From: Pseudomonadota bacterium
Lineage (GTDB): Bacteria > Pseudomonadota > Gammaproteobacteria > Xanthomonadales > Xanthomonadaceae
NCBI GenBank assembly: GCA_963205445.1
Contig: CAUJJG010000094.1
Span: 1 to 37,250, forward strand
Length of the DNA stretch: 37,250 nt
Direction: 5' to 3'
The position numbers were made by a program, and so were the translations under genes. Position 1 is the stretch's first letter, and each line of letters opens with the position of its first letter. Positions 7,934 through 16,569 of the stretch are shown piece after piece. Under the pieces are notes generated by a model that was given only the letters and a program-made list of their open reading frames with translations, did no database searches and was not told the DNA's origin.

Positions 7934-10660
7934 ATGGAAAGTTTGATCGTGATGCTGGCATTGGCCGTCTTGGCCGTGCCTGTCTTGCTGGTGGTGGCGC
8001 TTGTGGCCATTGCCGGCCTCAAGCAGCGGGTCAGCACGCTGGAGCTTCTGGTGGCACAGCTGCGCCAGCCGGCCGTGACAGGCGCGGCCGACGGCAAGCT
8101 GCGGCCAGCGGATGCGGAAGCGCCGGTGGTCACGCCCGTCGTCACGCCTGTCGTCACGCCCGTAGCGCGGCCTGTTGCCCCGCCTGAGGACCAAGCCGGG
8201 CCATCACCCATGCCGCACAAGGCGCCCCCTGTCGTGGCAGCGGCGGCGTCAGCTGCAGCGCCGGCATCGGGTGCGCATGAGGTTGCGCCTCCGCCGCGTC
8301 CGGTGCCGTTGCCGCTGGAAAAAGCGCCTTCTGCCCCGTCGCGGCCGGATTTCGCCACGCTGGCCATCCGTGCGGTGAAGCGCTGGTTTACCGTTGGCAA
8401 TGTGCCGGTCAAGATCGGCATGTTGGTCTTGTTTGCCGGCGTTGCCGCGTTGCTGAAGTACGCCGCAGACCAAGGCTGGATGGTGTTGCCACCGGCGGTC
8501 AAGCTGGCGCTGGTGGCGGCAGCGGCACTGGGCGCTTTGGTCTTTGCATGGCGCAAGCGGGAGAGCAACCGCAGCTTTGCACTCAGCGTGCAGGGTGGGG
8601 CCATCGGCGTGCTGCTGCTGGTGGTCTTTGCTGCTTTCAAATTGTTCGGGCTGTTGCCGGCAGGCCTCGCCTTCGGGTTGAGCATCGTGTTGGTGGCAGG
8701 TGCCGGCATGCTGGCGGTTTTGCAGCGCGCGCTGGCGCTGGCGGTGTTCGCCCTGCTGGCCGGGTTTCTTGCGCCACTATGGTTGTCCACGGGCAGTGGC
8801 AATCATGTTGCGCTGTTCTCCTATTACGCAGTGCTGAACGTGGCGATCGTCGTCATTGCTTGGTTCCGCGCCTGGCGGCTGCTCAATCTGTTGGGTTTCA
8901 CCTTCACCTTCGGCATTGGCACGGCGTGGGGTCTGCTGAAATACGACCCGGCCGACTACGTCAGTAGCCAATTGTTCTTGGGCTTGTTCTTCGTCATCTA
9001 TTGGGTGATCCCGCTGTTGTTTGCACGGCTTAGGCCGCCGGGTCGCCGTGATCTGATCGACGGCTGCCTGGTCTTTGGCATGCCCTTGGTGGCCTTCAGC
9101 CTGCAAGCGGGTCTGCTGGAAGGGGCGCAGATGCCGCTGGCGTTGTGTGCGTTGGGGTTGGGGGCCCTGTATGCGGTACTGGCAGCTGCGCTGCGCAAGC
9201 GTCCGGATTGGTCGGTGCTGATGCAGGCCTATGCGTTGCTGGCGGTGGGGTTTGCCACGCTGGCGGTACCGCTGGCGCTGTCGGCACGAGCCACCGCCAG
9301 CGTGTTCGCGTTGGAAGGCGCGGGCTTGGTCTGGCTGGGCCTGCAGCGCGGCCGACGGCTGCCGCAGTTTGCCGGTGCAGGGTTGCAGCTGGCGGCGGCC
9401 GTTGCCTTTGCCGTCGGTGTGACCAAGGGCGGCGTTGAAGCGGACCGGATGATCGCCAATGCGGGCTGCATGGGCGCACTGCTGATGGCGCTGGCGGGTT
9501 TTGCCAGTGCCTGGACGTACGCCTCCGCCCGACGGCTGGCATTGGCTGGGCCGTACTATGCGTGGGCCCTGCTCTGGTGGCTGGGCAATGGCCTGCACGA
9601 AGTACTGATTTTCCTTGGGCGCAGCGACGAGCCGGATGCCCTGCTGGTTTTCGTGGCCTTGACCGGATGGTTGGCGGCCGAGGTCCATCGCCGACGTCCA
9701 CTGGGGGCGCTGGCTTGGACGGCACTGGGGGCATTGATCGCTGCTGCCCCATTGGCGCTGTGGCAGGCGCAGGTGCATCAGCAGCCCTTGGGCGGGCATG
9801 GCTGGGTGGCGTGGCTGGTGTTTGCGGGGCTGGGCTTTCGCGTCCTGCACTGCCTGCGGGAGGGTGCACACCATGTGGCTGCGTTGGCGCAGTACATCTG
9901 GTGGCTGCTTTGGCCGATGGTGGGCAGCCTGTTGCTGGTTCAGGTGCCCGAATGGGTCCCGGGGCTGGGCAATGGGTGGGGCATGGCCTTGGTCGCGCTG
10001 CCGTGGTTGGGGGTGGTGGTTCTGGCGCAATGGCGCTGGGCGTGGTTGGCACGTCCGCTGGGGGCAGCCTTCGATGCCTGGAGGCCGCGTCTGTTGGCCA
10101 CGCTGTTTGCCGTATTGGGCCTGTGGTGGGTGGCGTCATTGGGCGTGACCGGCGCCGCAGAGCCGCTGCCGTGGATACCATTGCTGAATCCGATGGAATT
10201 GGCACAGCTGGCGACGTTGGCATTGCTGCTGCGCTGGCGATGGTTGCAGTCCGGCAGCCTGCCGTCCCGTCAGATCGCACTGTTGGCGGGGTTGGCCTTC
10301 ATCTGGATCAGCTCGGTGGTGCTGCATGCGGTCCATCATTGGGGGGATGCACTCTGGGGAGACGCGCTGTTGCGCAGCAGTCTGGCGCAGACCAGTTTGA
10401 GCATCACCTGGAGCGTGCTGGGCGTGTTGGGGTGGGTGCTGGGTTCGCGCCGTGGCCAGCGCCAGCTGTGGCTGGCTGGCGCGATATTGATGGGCGTGGT
10501 GCTGGCGAAGCTGGTTCTCGTCGATCGCCAGCATCTGGGCAATCTGCTCGGGATCGGCTCGTTCATCGCCTATGGCTTGCTGTGCACGGTGGTGGGCTAT
10601 CTGGCGCCAGCGCCGCCGCCGCGCCGCGAGGAAGACAGTGCGCCGGAGGTTGCCGCATGA
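7934..10660 (+). CDS. DUF2339 giant polytopic membrane protein
   Basis: This 908-residue inner-membrane protein matches the DUF2339 type. An N-terminal helix (about 3-28) is followed by a short heptad-like KQRVSTLELLVAQL segment, a Pro/Ala/Val-rich linker (about 55-150) containing VVTP repeats, and then more than twenty closely packed hydrophobic segments to about residue 890. The entry to the membrane domain, KRWFTVGNVPVKIGMLVLFAG, is the family signature I recognise. Function is unknown. The start at ATG 7934 rather than 7880 is supported by GAAGGAAAGGA just before it and by the helix beginning there. The stop overlaps the start of the DUF3999 gene (ATGA), so the two are translationally coupled and their products probably interact. 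Confidence 0.9.
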   Translation: MESLIVMLALAVLAVPVLLVVALVAIAGLKQRVSTLELLVAQLRQPAVTGAADGKLRPADAEAPVVTPVVTPVVTPVARPVAPPEDQAGPSPMPHKAPPVVAAAASAAAPASGAHEVAPPPRPVPLPLEKAPSAPSRPDFATLAIRAVKRWFTVGNVPVKIGMLVLFAGVAALLKYAADQGWMVLPPAVKLALVAAAALGALVFAWRKRESNRSFALSVQGGAIGVLLLVVFAAFKLFGLLPAGLAFGLSIVLVAGAGMLAVLQRALALAVFALLAGFLAPLWLSTGSGNHVALFSYYAVLNVAIVVIAWFRAWRLLNLLGFTFTFGIGTAWGLLKYDPADYVSSQLFLGLFFVIYWVIPLLFARLRPPGRRDLIDGCLVFGMPLVAFSLQAGLLEGAQMPLALCALGLGALYAVLAAALRKRPDWSVLMQAYALLAVGFATLAVPLALSARATASVFALEGAGLVWLGLQRGRRLPQFAGAGLQLAAAVAFAVGVTKGGVEADRMIANAGCMGALLMALAGFASAWTYASARRLALAGPYYAWALLWWLGNGLHEVLIFLGRSDEPDALLVFVALTGWLAAEVHRRRPLGALAWTALGALIAAAPLALWQAQVHQQPLGGHGWVAWLVFAGLGFRVLHCLREGAHHVAALAQYIWWLLWPMVGSLLLVQVPEWVPGLGNGWGMALVALPWLGVVVLAQWRWAWLARPLGAAFDAWRPRLLATLFAVLGLWWVASLGVTGAAEPLPWIPLLNPMELAQLATLALLLRWRWLQSGSLPSRQIALLAGLAFIWISSVVLHAVHHWGDALWGDALLRSSLAQTSLSITWSVLGVLGWVLGSRRGQRQLWLAGAILMGVVLAKLVLVDRQHLGNLLGIGSFIAYGLLCTVVGYLAPAPPPRREEDSAPEVAA
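8126..8161 (+). repeat. Three 12-bp tandem repeats in DUF2339 linker
   Basis: GTSGTCACGCCY occurs three times in tandem and encodes VVTP repeats within the proline-rich linker. The copies differ by only a few bases, so copy number could vary between strains. Confidence 0.8.
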
Positions 10661-12030
10661 AGTCGTTCGCTGCCCTGTTGCTGGTGCCGGTGATGGCCGC
10701 CGCCACTGTGCCGTCTGCCACCACGCCCCCCGCCTATGCCAAGCGCTGGCCGCTGATCCTTGCGGCCGGCGATGGTGGCGCCTACCGGGTGACGCTGAGC
10801 CCCGAGGTCTATGCCACGGCAGCGACGTTGGATCTGCGCGATGTCGCAGTGCTTGATGCCGATGGGCAGGAAGTCGCAGCTGCCGTGCTGGGGCCCGAGG
10901 CGCAGGAAGCCAGGCCCATTGCAAGCGTGGCCGTGCCTTGGTTCGTGTTGCCTTCAACGTCGGCCAGCGGAGACACCACCCTGCGTCTGTCCGCCAGATT
11001 CGACGACAACGGCCGAATCCTGCAGTTGCACACCGATGCAAGTCCTGCGATGCCGGCAGGGGCAGCGACGGGCGGACTTCTGGTGGATCTGAGCAGCGTC
11101 CGCGAGGGCGTGCAGGCGCTGGAAATCGATTGGCAGGCCGGGGCCCCGTTTGAAGCCCATTATCGGGTGGAAAGCAGCTTCGATCTGCAGGCTTGGGAGA
11201 GCGTGCACGCGCGCAGCACCCTGCTGGACCTGCAGCGTGACGGTGAACGCCTGCGGCAGAATGAGATCTTGATTCCCGGCGGCCTGCGCTATCTGCGACT
11301 GCTGCCATTGACGGCCCATGCGGCCGTGCCGATCACCGCGGTGCGGGCTCGCTTGGACAGGCAGTATTTCGAGCAGCATAGGAGCAGTGTGGAGCTGCAG
11401 GGTCGGCGCATGCGTGCTGATGCGGGGGATGCGTTCGTGTATCAAAACACCGGGCGCTACCCGGCGGCGCAAGCCACATTGCGCAGCGATGATGCCGCCT
11501 TGGGCCAGTGGACGCTGGCAAGTCGTAACACCCAAGATGCGTCTTGGCGGTTCCGCGCCGGGCCATGGGTCGCATGGCAGGTGGGGGGCGCCCAGCGCAG
11601 TGAATCCCCGCCGCAGGCGCTGCACGGCGCGCCCGTGCGCGATGGCGAGTGGCAGCTGAGCAGCAACGGCCCATTGCCAAGCCAGGCGCCGCGGCTGAGG
11701 CTGCTGTACCGGCCAGAGGTGTTGGTGTTCCTGGCGCAGGGCCGGCCGCCTTACATGCTGGTGGCCGGCAGTGGACAAGCCGCGCGAACCCCGGCGCCCA
11801 TTCCTGCCTTGGTGCAAGCCTTGCGCAGTCAGCGCGGTGGCAACTGGCAGCCCACCCCCGCCTATCTGGGGGTGTCGTCGGTACTGGCTGGAGCACAGGC
11901 ATTGCAGCCGCCTGCGCCCCAGCGGGACTGGAAAACCTGGCTGCTGTGGGCCCTGTTGGCCGGCGGGGCGGCGACGGTGGCGGGTTTTGCGTTGAGTCTG
12001 TTGAAGAAGCCGACAGGTGGCACTGCCTGA
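10657..12030 (+). CDS. DUF3999 secreted, C-terminally anchored protein
   Basis: This 457-residue protein has a signal peptide (MKSFAALLLVPVMAAATVPSA) and a C-terminal membrane helix (WLLWALLAGGAATVAGFALSLL), with a beta-rich, probably periplasmic region between. It resembles DUF3999 proteins, which are found next to DUF2339 genes. The motif RYLRLLP and the segment HYRVESSFDLQAWESV suggest a carbohydrate-binding-like beta-sandwich; this is my inference. The track starts the frame at 9562, but the earlier part lies within DUF2339; ATG 10657 overlaps its stop by four bases. Expected role: periplasmic partner of the DUF2339 protein. Biochemical function is unknown. Confidence 0.88.
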   Translation: MKSFAALLLVPVMAAATVPSATTPPAYAKRWPLILAAGDGGAYRVTLSPEVYATAATLDLRDVAVLDADGQEVAAAVLGPEAQEARPIASVAVPWFVLPSTSASGDTTLRLSARFDDNGRILQLHTDASPAMPAGAATGGLLVDLSSVREGVQALEIDWQAGAPFEAHYRVESSFDLQAWESVHARSTLLDLQRDGERLRQNEILIPGGLRYLRLLPLTAHAAVPITAVRARLDRQYFEQHRSSVELQGRRMRADAGDAFVYQNTGRYPAAQATLRSDDAALGQWTLASRNTQDASWRFRAGPWVAWQVGGAQRSESPPQALHGAPVRDGEWQLSSNGPLPSQAPRLRLLYRPEVLVFLAQGRPPYMLVAGSGQAARTPAPIPALVQALRSQRGGNWQPTPAYLGVSSVLAGAQALQPPAPQRDWKTWLLWALLAGGAATVAGFALSLLKKPTGGTA

Positions 12031-12039
12031 GGCAGTTTG
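12022..12039 (+). terminator. Weak terminator-like hairpin after DUF3999
   Basis: ACTGCC and GGCAGT form a 6-bp stem around a 3-base loop that is the TGA stop codon, followed by TTGAA. The stem is short and the T-run is poor. Confidence 0.35.
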
Positions 12040-12059
12040 AACCGCCGCCATGGCAACGC

Positions 12060-12065
12060 GACAAT
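12060..12065 (+). promoter_or_regulatory. Candidate -10 box of pgk
   Basis: GACAAT followed by GGGCG lies 30 bases before the pgk ATG. Four of six bases match TATAAT and no clear -35 is present. Confidence 0.35.
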
Positions 12066-12095
12066 GGGCGTCTCTTCCCCACGGATTGAATGCCC

Positions 12096-13274
12096 ATGTC
12101 CATCGTACGCATGACCGACCTCGACCTCGCCGGCAAGCGGGTGCTGATCCGCCAGGATCTCAACGTGCCGATCGATGCGGCCGGCCACATCACCTCCGAA
12201 CAGCGCATCCTGGCGTCGCTGCCGACGCTGAAGCTGGCGCTGGAAAAGGGCGCGGCGGTGCTGGTGACGTCCCACCTCGGGCGGCCCAAGGAGGGCGTGT
12301 GGAGCGAGGCGGACTCGCTGGCGCCGGTGGCCGCGCGTCTGTCCGAACTGCTGGGCGTGGACGTGCCGCTGGTCAAGGATTGGGTGGACGGCGTCGACGT
12401 TGCGCCGGGCCAGATCGTGCTGCTGGAAAACTGCCGGATGAACGTCGGCGAGAAGGCCGATGACGAGGCGCTGTCGAAGAAGTATGCCGCGCTGTGCGAC
12501 GTGTTCGTCATGGACGCCTTCGGCACTGCGCACCGCGCCCAGGCCTCCACCCATGGCGTGATCCGGTTTGCGCCGGTGGCCTGCGGCGGGCCGTTGCTGA
12601 TGGCCGAGCTGGACGCGCTGGACAAAGCCTTGGCCAACCCGGCGCGGCCGCTTCTGGCCATCGTTGCCGGCAGCAAGGTCAGCACCAAGCTGGAGCTGCT
12701 GTCGAATCTGGTTGACAAGGTTGATCAGCTGATTGTCGGCGGCGGGATTGCCAATACCTTCATTGCCGCCGAAGGTCACGGCGTGGGCAAGTCGCTGGTC
12801 GAAAACGACTTGCTCGACACTGCGCGCAAGATCGACGCCGATGCCCGCGCCCGCGGCGCACAAATTCCGCTGCCCAGCGACGTGGTGGTGGCCCCCGCCT
12901 TTGCCGCCGATGCGCCGGCCACGGTCAAGCCGGTGGACGACGTGGCGGCCGACGACATGATCCTCGACATCGGCCCGGCCACCGCCGCGCACTATGCCGA
13001 GCTGATTGCCAAGGCTGGCACCGTGGTCTGGAATGGCCCGGTGGGGGTGTTCGAATTCGATGCCTTCGGCAAGGGCACCGAGGCGCTGGCGCGGGCAATC
13101 GCGGCCTCGCAGGCGTTCTCGATCGCCGGCGGTGGCGACACGCTGGCGGCGGTGGACAAGTACGGCATTGCAGGTGAGGTGAGCTACATCTCCACCGGCG
13201 GTGGCGCGTTCCTCGAATTCCTCGAAGGCAAGACCCTGCCGGCAGTGGCGGCCTTGGCGATGCGGGCCGATTGA
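12096..13274 (+). CDS. pgk: Phosphoglycerate kinase
   Basis: This 392-residue glycolytic enzyme transfers phosphate between 1,3-bisphosphoglycerate and ADP. The N-terminal [20 protein letters not shown] is the substrate-side signature (Arg and Asp-Leu-Asn bind 3-phosphoglycerate). TSHLGRPK and [14 protein letters not shown] follow. The C-terminal domain has [38 protein letters not shown] and GGGDTLAA nucleotide-binding motifs. ATG 12096 gives [15 protein letters not shown], which lines up with the usual enterobacterial start; ATG at 12090 and 12111 are alternatives. No strong Shine-Dalgarno is seen. It precedes pyk by 90 bases containing a strong hairpin, and aldolase follows pyk, forming a glycolytic cluster. 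Confidence 0.97.
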   Translation: MSIVRMTDLDLAGKRVLIRQDLNVPIDAAGHITSEQRILASLPTLKLALEKGAAVLVTSHLGRPKEGVWSEADSLAPVAARLSELLGVDVPLVKDWVDGVDVAPGQIVLLENCRMNVGEKADDEALSKKYAALCDVFVMDAFGTAHRAQASTHGVIRFAPVACGGPLLMAELDALDKALANPARPLLAIVAGSKVSTKLELLSNLVDKVDQLIVGGGIANTFIAAEGHGVGKSLVENDLLDTARKIDADARARGAQIPLPSDVVVAPAFAADAPATVKPVDDVAADDMILDIGPATAAHYAELIAKAGTVVWNGPVGVFEFDAFGKGTEALARAIAASQAFSIAGGGDTLAAVDKYGIAGEVSYISTGGGAFLEFLEGKTLPAVAALAMRAD

Positions 13275-13283
13275 ATATGTTTT

Positions 13284-13316
13284 CACGACGGCGCGCAATA
13301 GTCGCGTGCCGTCGTG
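13284..13316 (+). terminator. 13-bp hairpin between pgk and pyk
   Basis: CACGACGGCGCGC and GCGTGCCGTCGTG pair over 13 bp with one G-U pair and a 7-base loop. It starts nine bases after the pgk stop. The sequence after it is ATGTGG with no T-run, so it may attenuate, protect the pgk 3' end, or mark an RNA cleavage point rather than fully terminate. Confidence 0.6.
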
Positions 13317-13364
13317 ATGTGGTAGCGTGCGGGCATCTTTGACAACGATGTCAGCCAGCCCTGC

Positions 13365-14846
13365 ATGAGCGCCTCTGCCGCCCCCGAACAACGCCGCCAT
13401 ACCCGTATCGTCGCCACCCTGGGCCCGGCCACCGATCCGCCGGAGGTGCTGGAGGCGATTTTGCGTGCCGGCGTGGACGTGGTGCGCCTGAACTTCTCGC
13501 ACGGCGATCCCTCCGGGCAAGTGACGCGTGGTGAGGCGGTACGCGCGGCGGCCGCCAAGATCGGACGCGAGGTCGGCATCCTGGCCGATCTGCCGGGGCC
13601 GAAGATCCGGGTGGAGACCTTTGCCGAGGGCAAGGTGCAGCTCAAGGCTGGCGATCGCTTCGACCTGGTGGCCAGCCTCGATGTGCCCCCGGGCGATGCC
13701 CGCCAGGTGGGCGTGAGCTATCTGGAGTTGCCCGGCGATGTGGCGGCGGGTGACGTGTTGTTGCTGGATGACGGCATGGTGCAGCTGCAGGTGGCGGCAG
13801 TGGAAGGGGAGCGCATCATCACCACCGTCCTCAACGACGGCGTGCTGTCCAACCGCAAGGGGCTGAACAAGCAGGGCGGCGGCCTGTCGCTGGGTGCGAT
13901 CACCGAGCGCGACCGCGAGCTGATCGCGATTGCTGCCGGCATGGGGGTGGATTTCATCGCCGTCTCGTTTTGCCGCAACGCCGAAGACATGCACGAGGCG
14001 CGGCGGGTGGCCAAGGCGCATGGCAGCAGTGCAGCGATTGTTTCGAAGATCGAGCGTGCCGAGGCGATCGAAAACCTCGCCGAGATCGTCGAAGCCAGTG
14101 ACGTGGTGATGGTGGCGCGCGGCGACTTGGGTGTGGAAATCGGGGATGCCGAACTGCCCGGCCTGCAAAAAAAGATCATCCGCGAAGCGGTGGCGCGGGA
14201 AAAAGTGGTGATCACTGCCACCCAGATGCTGCAATCGATGGTGGACAGCCCCATGCCCACCCGCGCCGAGGTGCTGGATGTGGCCAATGCCGTGATCGAC
14301 GGCACCGATGCGGTGATGCTGTCGCAGGAATCGGCCGCTGGCAGTTGGCCGGTGCGCGCCGTTGAAACGATGGCGCGGATTTGCCGCGGTGCGGAGCGCC
14401 AGTTCGCCGCCGATACCGATTTCGAGAAGGCCAGACGCGGGCTGGAGCGTGCCGACCAGGCCATCGCCATGGCCACCATGTTCCTGTCCGAGCACATTGG
14501 CGTGCGTGCGGTGGTGGCGATGACCGAATCCGGTGGCACCGCCCGCTACCTGTCGCGGTTCCGGTCGGCTGTGCCCATTTACGCGTTTTCCCATCACGCG
14601 CATGCCCGTCGCCGCATGGCCCTGATGCGCGATGTGTTCCCGATGGACTACGACAGCCGCGGCCAGACCCCCCGCGAGGCCGCCCGCGGCAGTATCCGCC
14701 TGTTGGTGGAGGCCGGCCTGCTCAGCCCCGGCGACCGCGTGGTGTTCACCAGTGGCGAACACATGGAAACCAAGGGCGCCACCAATACCCTGCGCCTGCT
14801 GGAAGTGGGCGCGGATGGCTGCGCGACGGGGCTGGGGGAGTTGTAA
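13365..14846 (+). CDS. pyk: Pyruvate kinase
   Basis: This 493-residue enzyme makes pyruvate and ATP from phosphoenolpyruvate and ADP. Motifs are TRIVATLGPATDPPEVLE at the N terminus, VVRLNFSHG, the B domain around residues 75-170, KGLNKQGG, VSKIERAEAIEN with the catalytic lysine, MVARGDLGVEI with metal ligands, and TATQMLQSM(V)DSPMPTRAEVLDVANAV. After these, SQESAAGSWPV replaces the common ETA-G-YPV form, a modest divergence. The C-terminal regulatory domain is present (AVVAMTESGGTARYLSRFR). The length is slightly above the 470 typical of PykF, closer to PykA-type enzymes. It sits between pgk and aldolase on the same strand; the hairpin upstream may set its level relative to pgk. Confidence 0.97.
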   Translation: MSASAAPEQRRHTRIVATLGPATDPPEVLEAILRAGVDVVRLNFSHGDPSGQVTRGEAVRAAAAKIGREVGILADLPGPKIRVETFAEGKVQLKAGDRFDLVASLDVPPGDARQVGVSYLELPGDVAAGDVLLLDDGMVQLQVAAVEGERIITTVLNDGVLSNRKGLNKQGGGLSLGAITERDRELIAIAAGMGVDFIAVSFCRNAEDMHEARRVAKAHGSSAAIVSKIERAEAIENLAEIVEASDVVMVARGDLGVEIGDAELPGLQKKIIREAVAREKVVITATQMLQSMVDSPMPTRAEVLDVANAVIDGTDAVMLSQESAAGSWPVRAVETMARICRGAERQFAADTDFEKARRGLERADQAIAMATMFLSEHIGVRAVVAMTESGGTARYLSRFRSAVPIYAFSHHAHARRRMALMRDVFPMDYDSRGQTPREAARGSIRLLVEAGLLSPGDRVVFTSGEHMETKGATNTLRLLEVGADGCATGLGEL

Positions 14847-14910
14847 CGCAAGCGACTCAGCGGGCACCTCGGGTTTGGCCACGGTCCGGTAGGTAGGCGG
14901 AAGGCCGGGC

Positions 14911-14916
14911 TATAAT
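14911..14916 (+). promoter_or_regulatory. -10 box of aldolase gene
   Basis: A perfect TATAAT lies 37 bases before the aldolase ATG in the 107-base gap after pyk. The bases 17 upstream (GGTAGG) are a poor -35, so activation or an alternative -35 recognition is possible. It indicates that the aldolase gene has its own promoter. Confidence 0.6.
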
Positions 14917-14953
14917 TGGCGGATTCCAACAAACGCCAGCCGAGCCCAACCGC

Positions 14954-15958
14954 ATGAGCATCGAACAACTTGCCGAAACCGCCCGCGCCATGGTTGCCCC
15001 GGGCAAGGGCATCATCGCCATCGACGAATCCTCCGCCACCTGCAAGAAGCGCTTCGACGGGGTGGGCATCGAGTGCACGGAAGAAACCCGCCGCGCCTAC
15101 CGCGAGCTGCTGCTGACAGCGCCCAACGCCAACCAGTACCTGTCCGGCGCCATCTTGTTCGACGAAACCCTGCGCCAGTCCACCAAGAGCGGCGTACCGT
15201 TTGCCAAGTACATGCTGGACAACGGCATGATCCCGGGCATCAAGGTGGACAAGGGCACGGTGCCGCTGGCTGGCTTCCCCGGCGAACTGGTCACCGAGGG
15301 CCTCGATGGCCTGCGTGACCGCCTCAAGGAGTACTACAAGCTGGGCGCGCGTTTCGCCAAGTGGCGTGCGGTCATCACCATCGGTGAGGATGCGCCGTCC
15401 GGCACCTGCATCGAGGCCAATACCCATGCGCTGGCCCGCTATGCCGCGCTGTGTCAGGAGCAGGGCTTGGTGCCGATGGTGGAGCCGGAGATCCTGATGG
15501 ACGGCAGCCACGACATCGGCACCTGCTATGAAGTGACCGAAGTGGTGCTGCGCTCGCTGTTCGATGCCCTGTACAACCAGAGCGTGATGCTGGAAGGCAC
15601 CATCCTCAAGGCCTCGATGGTCGTCCCCGGCAAGGACTGCCCGGAACAGGCCAGCGTGGAAGATGTGGCCGAATCTACCCTGATGTGCCTGAAGTCGGCG
15701 GTGCCGGCGATCCTGCCGGGCATCGTGTTCCTGTCCGGCGGCCAGAGCGACGAAGACGCCACCGCGCATCTGGACGCCATGAACCGGCTGGGCCCGAACC
15801 CGTGGCCGCTGTCGTTCAGCTACGGCCGTGCCATGCAGCAGGCCGCACTGAAGCTGTGGGCCGCCGACATGACCGGCAACTACGCCAAGGCCCAGCAGAC
15901 GGTGTTTGAGCGCGCCAAGGCCAATGGTCTGGCCGCTCTGGGGCAGTGGGAGGGCTGA
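14954..15958 (+). CDS. fba: Class I fructose-bisphosphate aldolase
   Basis: This 334-residue enzyme cleaves fructose-1,6-bisphosphate to dihydroxyacetone phosphate and glyceraldehyde-3-phosphate through a Schiff base. It belongs to the eukaryote-like class I family, not the zinc class II type. Asp24 in IIAIDESSAT, Lys136 in ARFAKWR, the Glu in VEPEILMDG, and the Schiff-base Lys219 in GTILKASMV match rabbit aldolase residues with an offset of about ten. SGGQSDEDATAHL and PWPLSFSYGRAMQQ are also family motifs. It lacks the C-terminal tail with the terminal Tyr found in animal enzymes. No Shine-Dalgarno is visible before ATG 14954. It has its own TATAAT upstream and a strong terminator downstream. 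Confidence 0.96.
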   Translation: MSIEQLAETARAMVAPGKGIIAIDESSATCKKRFDGVGIECTEETRRAYRELLLTAPNANQYLSGAILFDETLRQSTKSGVPFAKYMLDNGMIPGIKVDKGTVPLAGFPGELVTEGLDGLRDRLKEYYKLGARFAKWRAVITIGEDAPSGTCIEANTHALARYAALCQEQGLVPMVEPEILMDGSHDIGTCYEVTEVVLRSLFDALYNQSVMLEGTILKASMVVPGKDCPEQASVEDVAESTLMCLKSAVPAILPGIVFLSGGQSDEDATAHLDAMNRLGPNPWPLSFSYGRAMQQAALKLWAADMTGNYAKAQQTVFERAKANGLAALGQWEG

Positions 15959-15998
15959 GCTGCCTTCCTTGCGGCTGGCCAGTGGCCGTGATGCTCAC

Positions 15999-16029
15999 AA
16001 ACGCCGGCCTCGCGCCGGCGTTTGCATTT
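15999..16029 (+). terminator. Rho-independent terminator after aldolase
   Basis: AAACGCCGGC and GCCGGCGTTT form a perfect 10-bp stem with a 5-base loop, followed by GCATTT. It lies 40 bases after the aldolase stop. The flanking A/T symmetry could also let it act on the other strand. Confidence 0.85.
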
Positions 16030-16082
16030 CTGCCATTCGCCAGCCGATGCGGCGTATGCTCGCGGCAACGGTAGGGGCAGGT

Positions 16083-16451
16083 ATGGCGAACGACACGCAA
16101 CTGACGAGCCAGCTGATGCGCGCGTTGGCGCAAGGTGACAAAGCCGCGGCGACCGGCCTGCTGCGGGATGCGGGCCTGCCGGCATTGCGGCAGGCGATGG
16201 GCGAGTTGCGGGCCATGACGCCCGAGGATCGTCAGGCGCTGAAGGCGCGTGTGCTGCAGGCCTCCGGGCCTGTGGCCGACGCAGAGGTTCTGCATGGCGT
16301 GCAGGGGCATGCACAGGCGGCCAGTCAAGCGCTGCGTGCGCACGGTCGCAAGCCGACCGTGGAGATGGGGGACAGCCCCGGCGGCCTGCGCTGGGTGCTG
16401 GCATTGGTGCTGCTGGCATTGGGAGCGTGGGCAGCATTCGGTTGGGGCTGA
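16083..16451 (+). CDS. Small tail-anchored hypothetical protein
   Basis: This 122-residue protein is soluble and alpha-helical for about 95 residues (LTSQLMRALAQGDKAAATGLL) and ends in one membrane helix (WVLALVLLALGAWAAFGWG), giving an inner-membrane tail anchor with the bulk in the cytoplasm. I do not recognise the family. ATG 16083 is chosen over the track's 15906 because TAGGGGCAG lies just upstream and the region before is the aldolase gene and its terminator. It stands alone between the aldolase terminator and the efflux genes. Confidence 0.7.
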   Translation: MANDTQLTSQLMRALAQGDKAAATGLLRDAGLPALRQAMGELRAMTPEDRQALKARVLQASGPVADAEVLHGVQGHAQAASQALRAHGRKPTVEMGDSPGGLRWVLALVLLALGAWAAFGWG

Positions 16452-16484
16452 GGCGGGGTTGGCAACGCGCCAAGCGGCCAGCGG

Positions 16485-16543
16485 TTGACAGCCCGGAACC
16501 CAGCCGATGGCACAGGAGAAGCGTCATCTTGCCCGGCTAAAAT
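16485..16543 (+). promoter_or_regulatory. Candidate promoter elements for efflux operon
   Basis: A perfect TTGACA at 16485-16490 lacks a good -10 at normal spacing. Separately, TAAAAT at 16538-16543 matches five of six -10 bases, 26 bases before the adaptor ATG at 16570, but lacks a clear -35. One or both may be used. If the second is the promoter, the alternative start at 16507 is excluded. Confidence 0.35.
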
Positions 16544-16569
16544 CGCGAGCCACCCGCAAGAGCTGCGCC

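Noticed and set aside
8126-8161. CRISPR-like or mobile repeat array
   Set aside because: Three adjoining 12-bp units without spacers encode a protein linker, so this is a coding tandem repeat.
9562-10656. N-terminal extension of the DUF3999 frame, giving an 822-residue ORF
   Set aside because: This part overlaps DUF2339 in another frame and has no hydrophobic or conserved pattern; the signal peptide starts at 10657.
11862-14882. A 1006-residue ORF on the minus strand opposite pgk and pyk
   Set aside because: It is the antisense shadow of two clear glycolytic genes, His/Gly/Arg-rich as GC-rich antisense frames are, with no domain.
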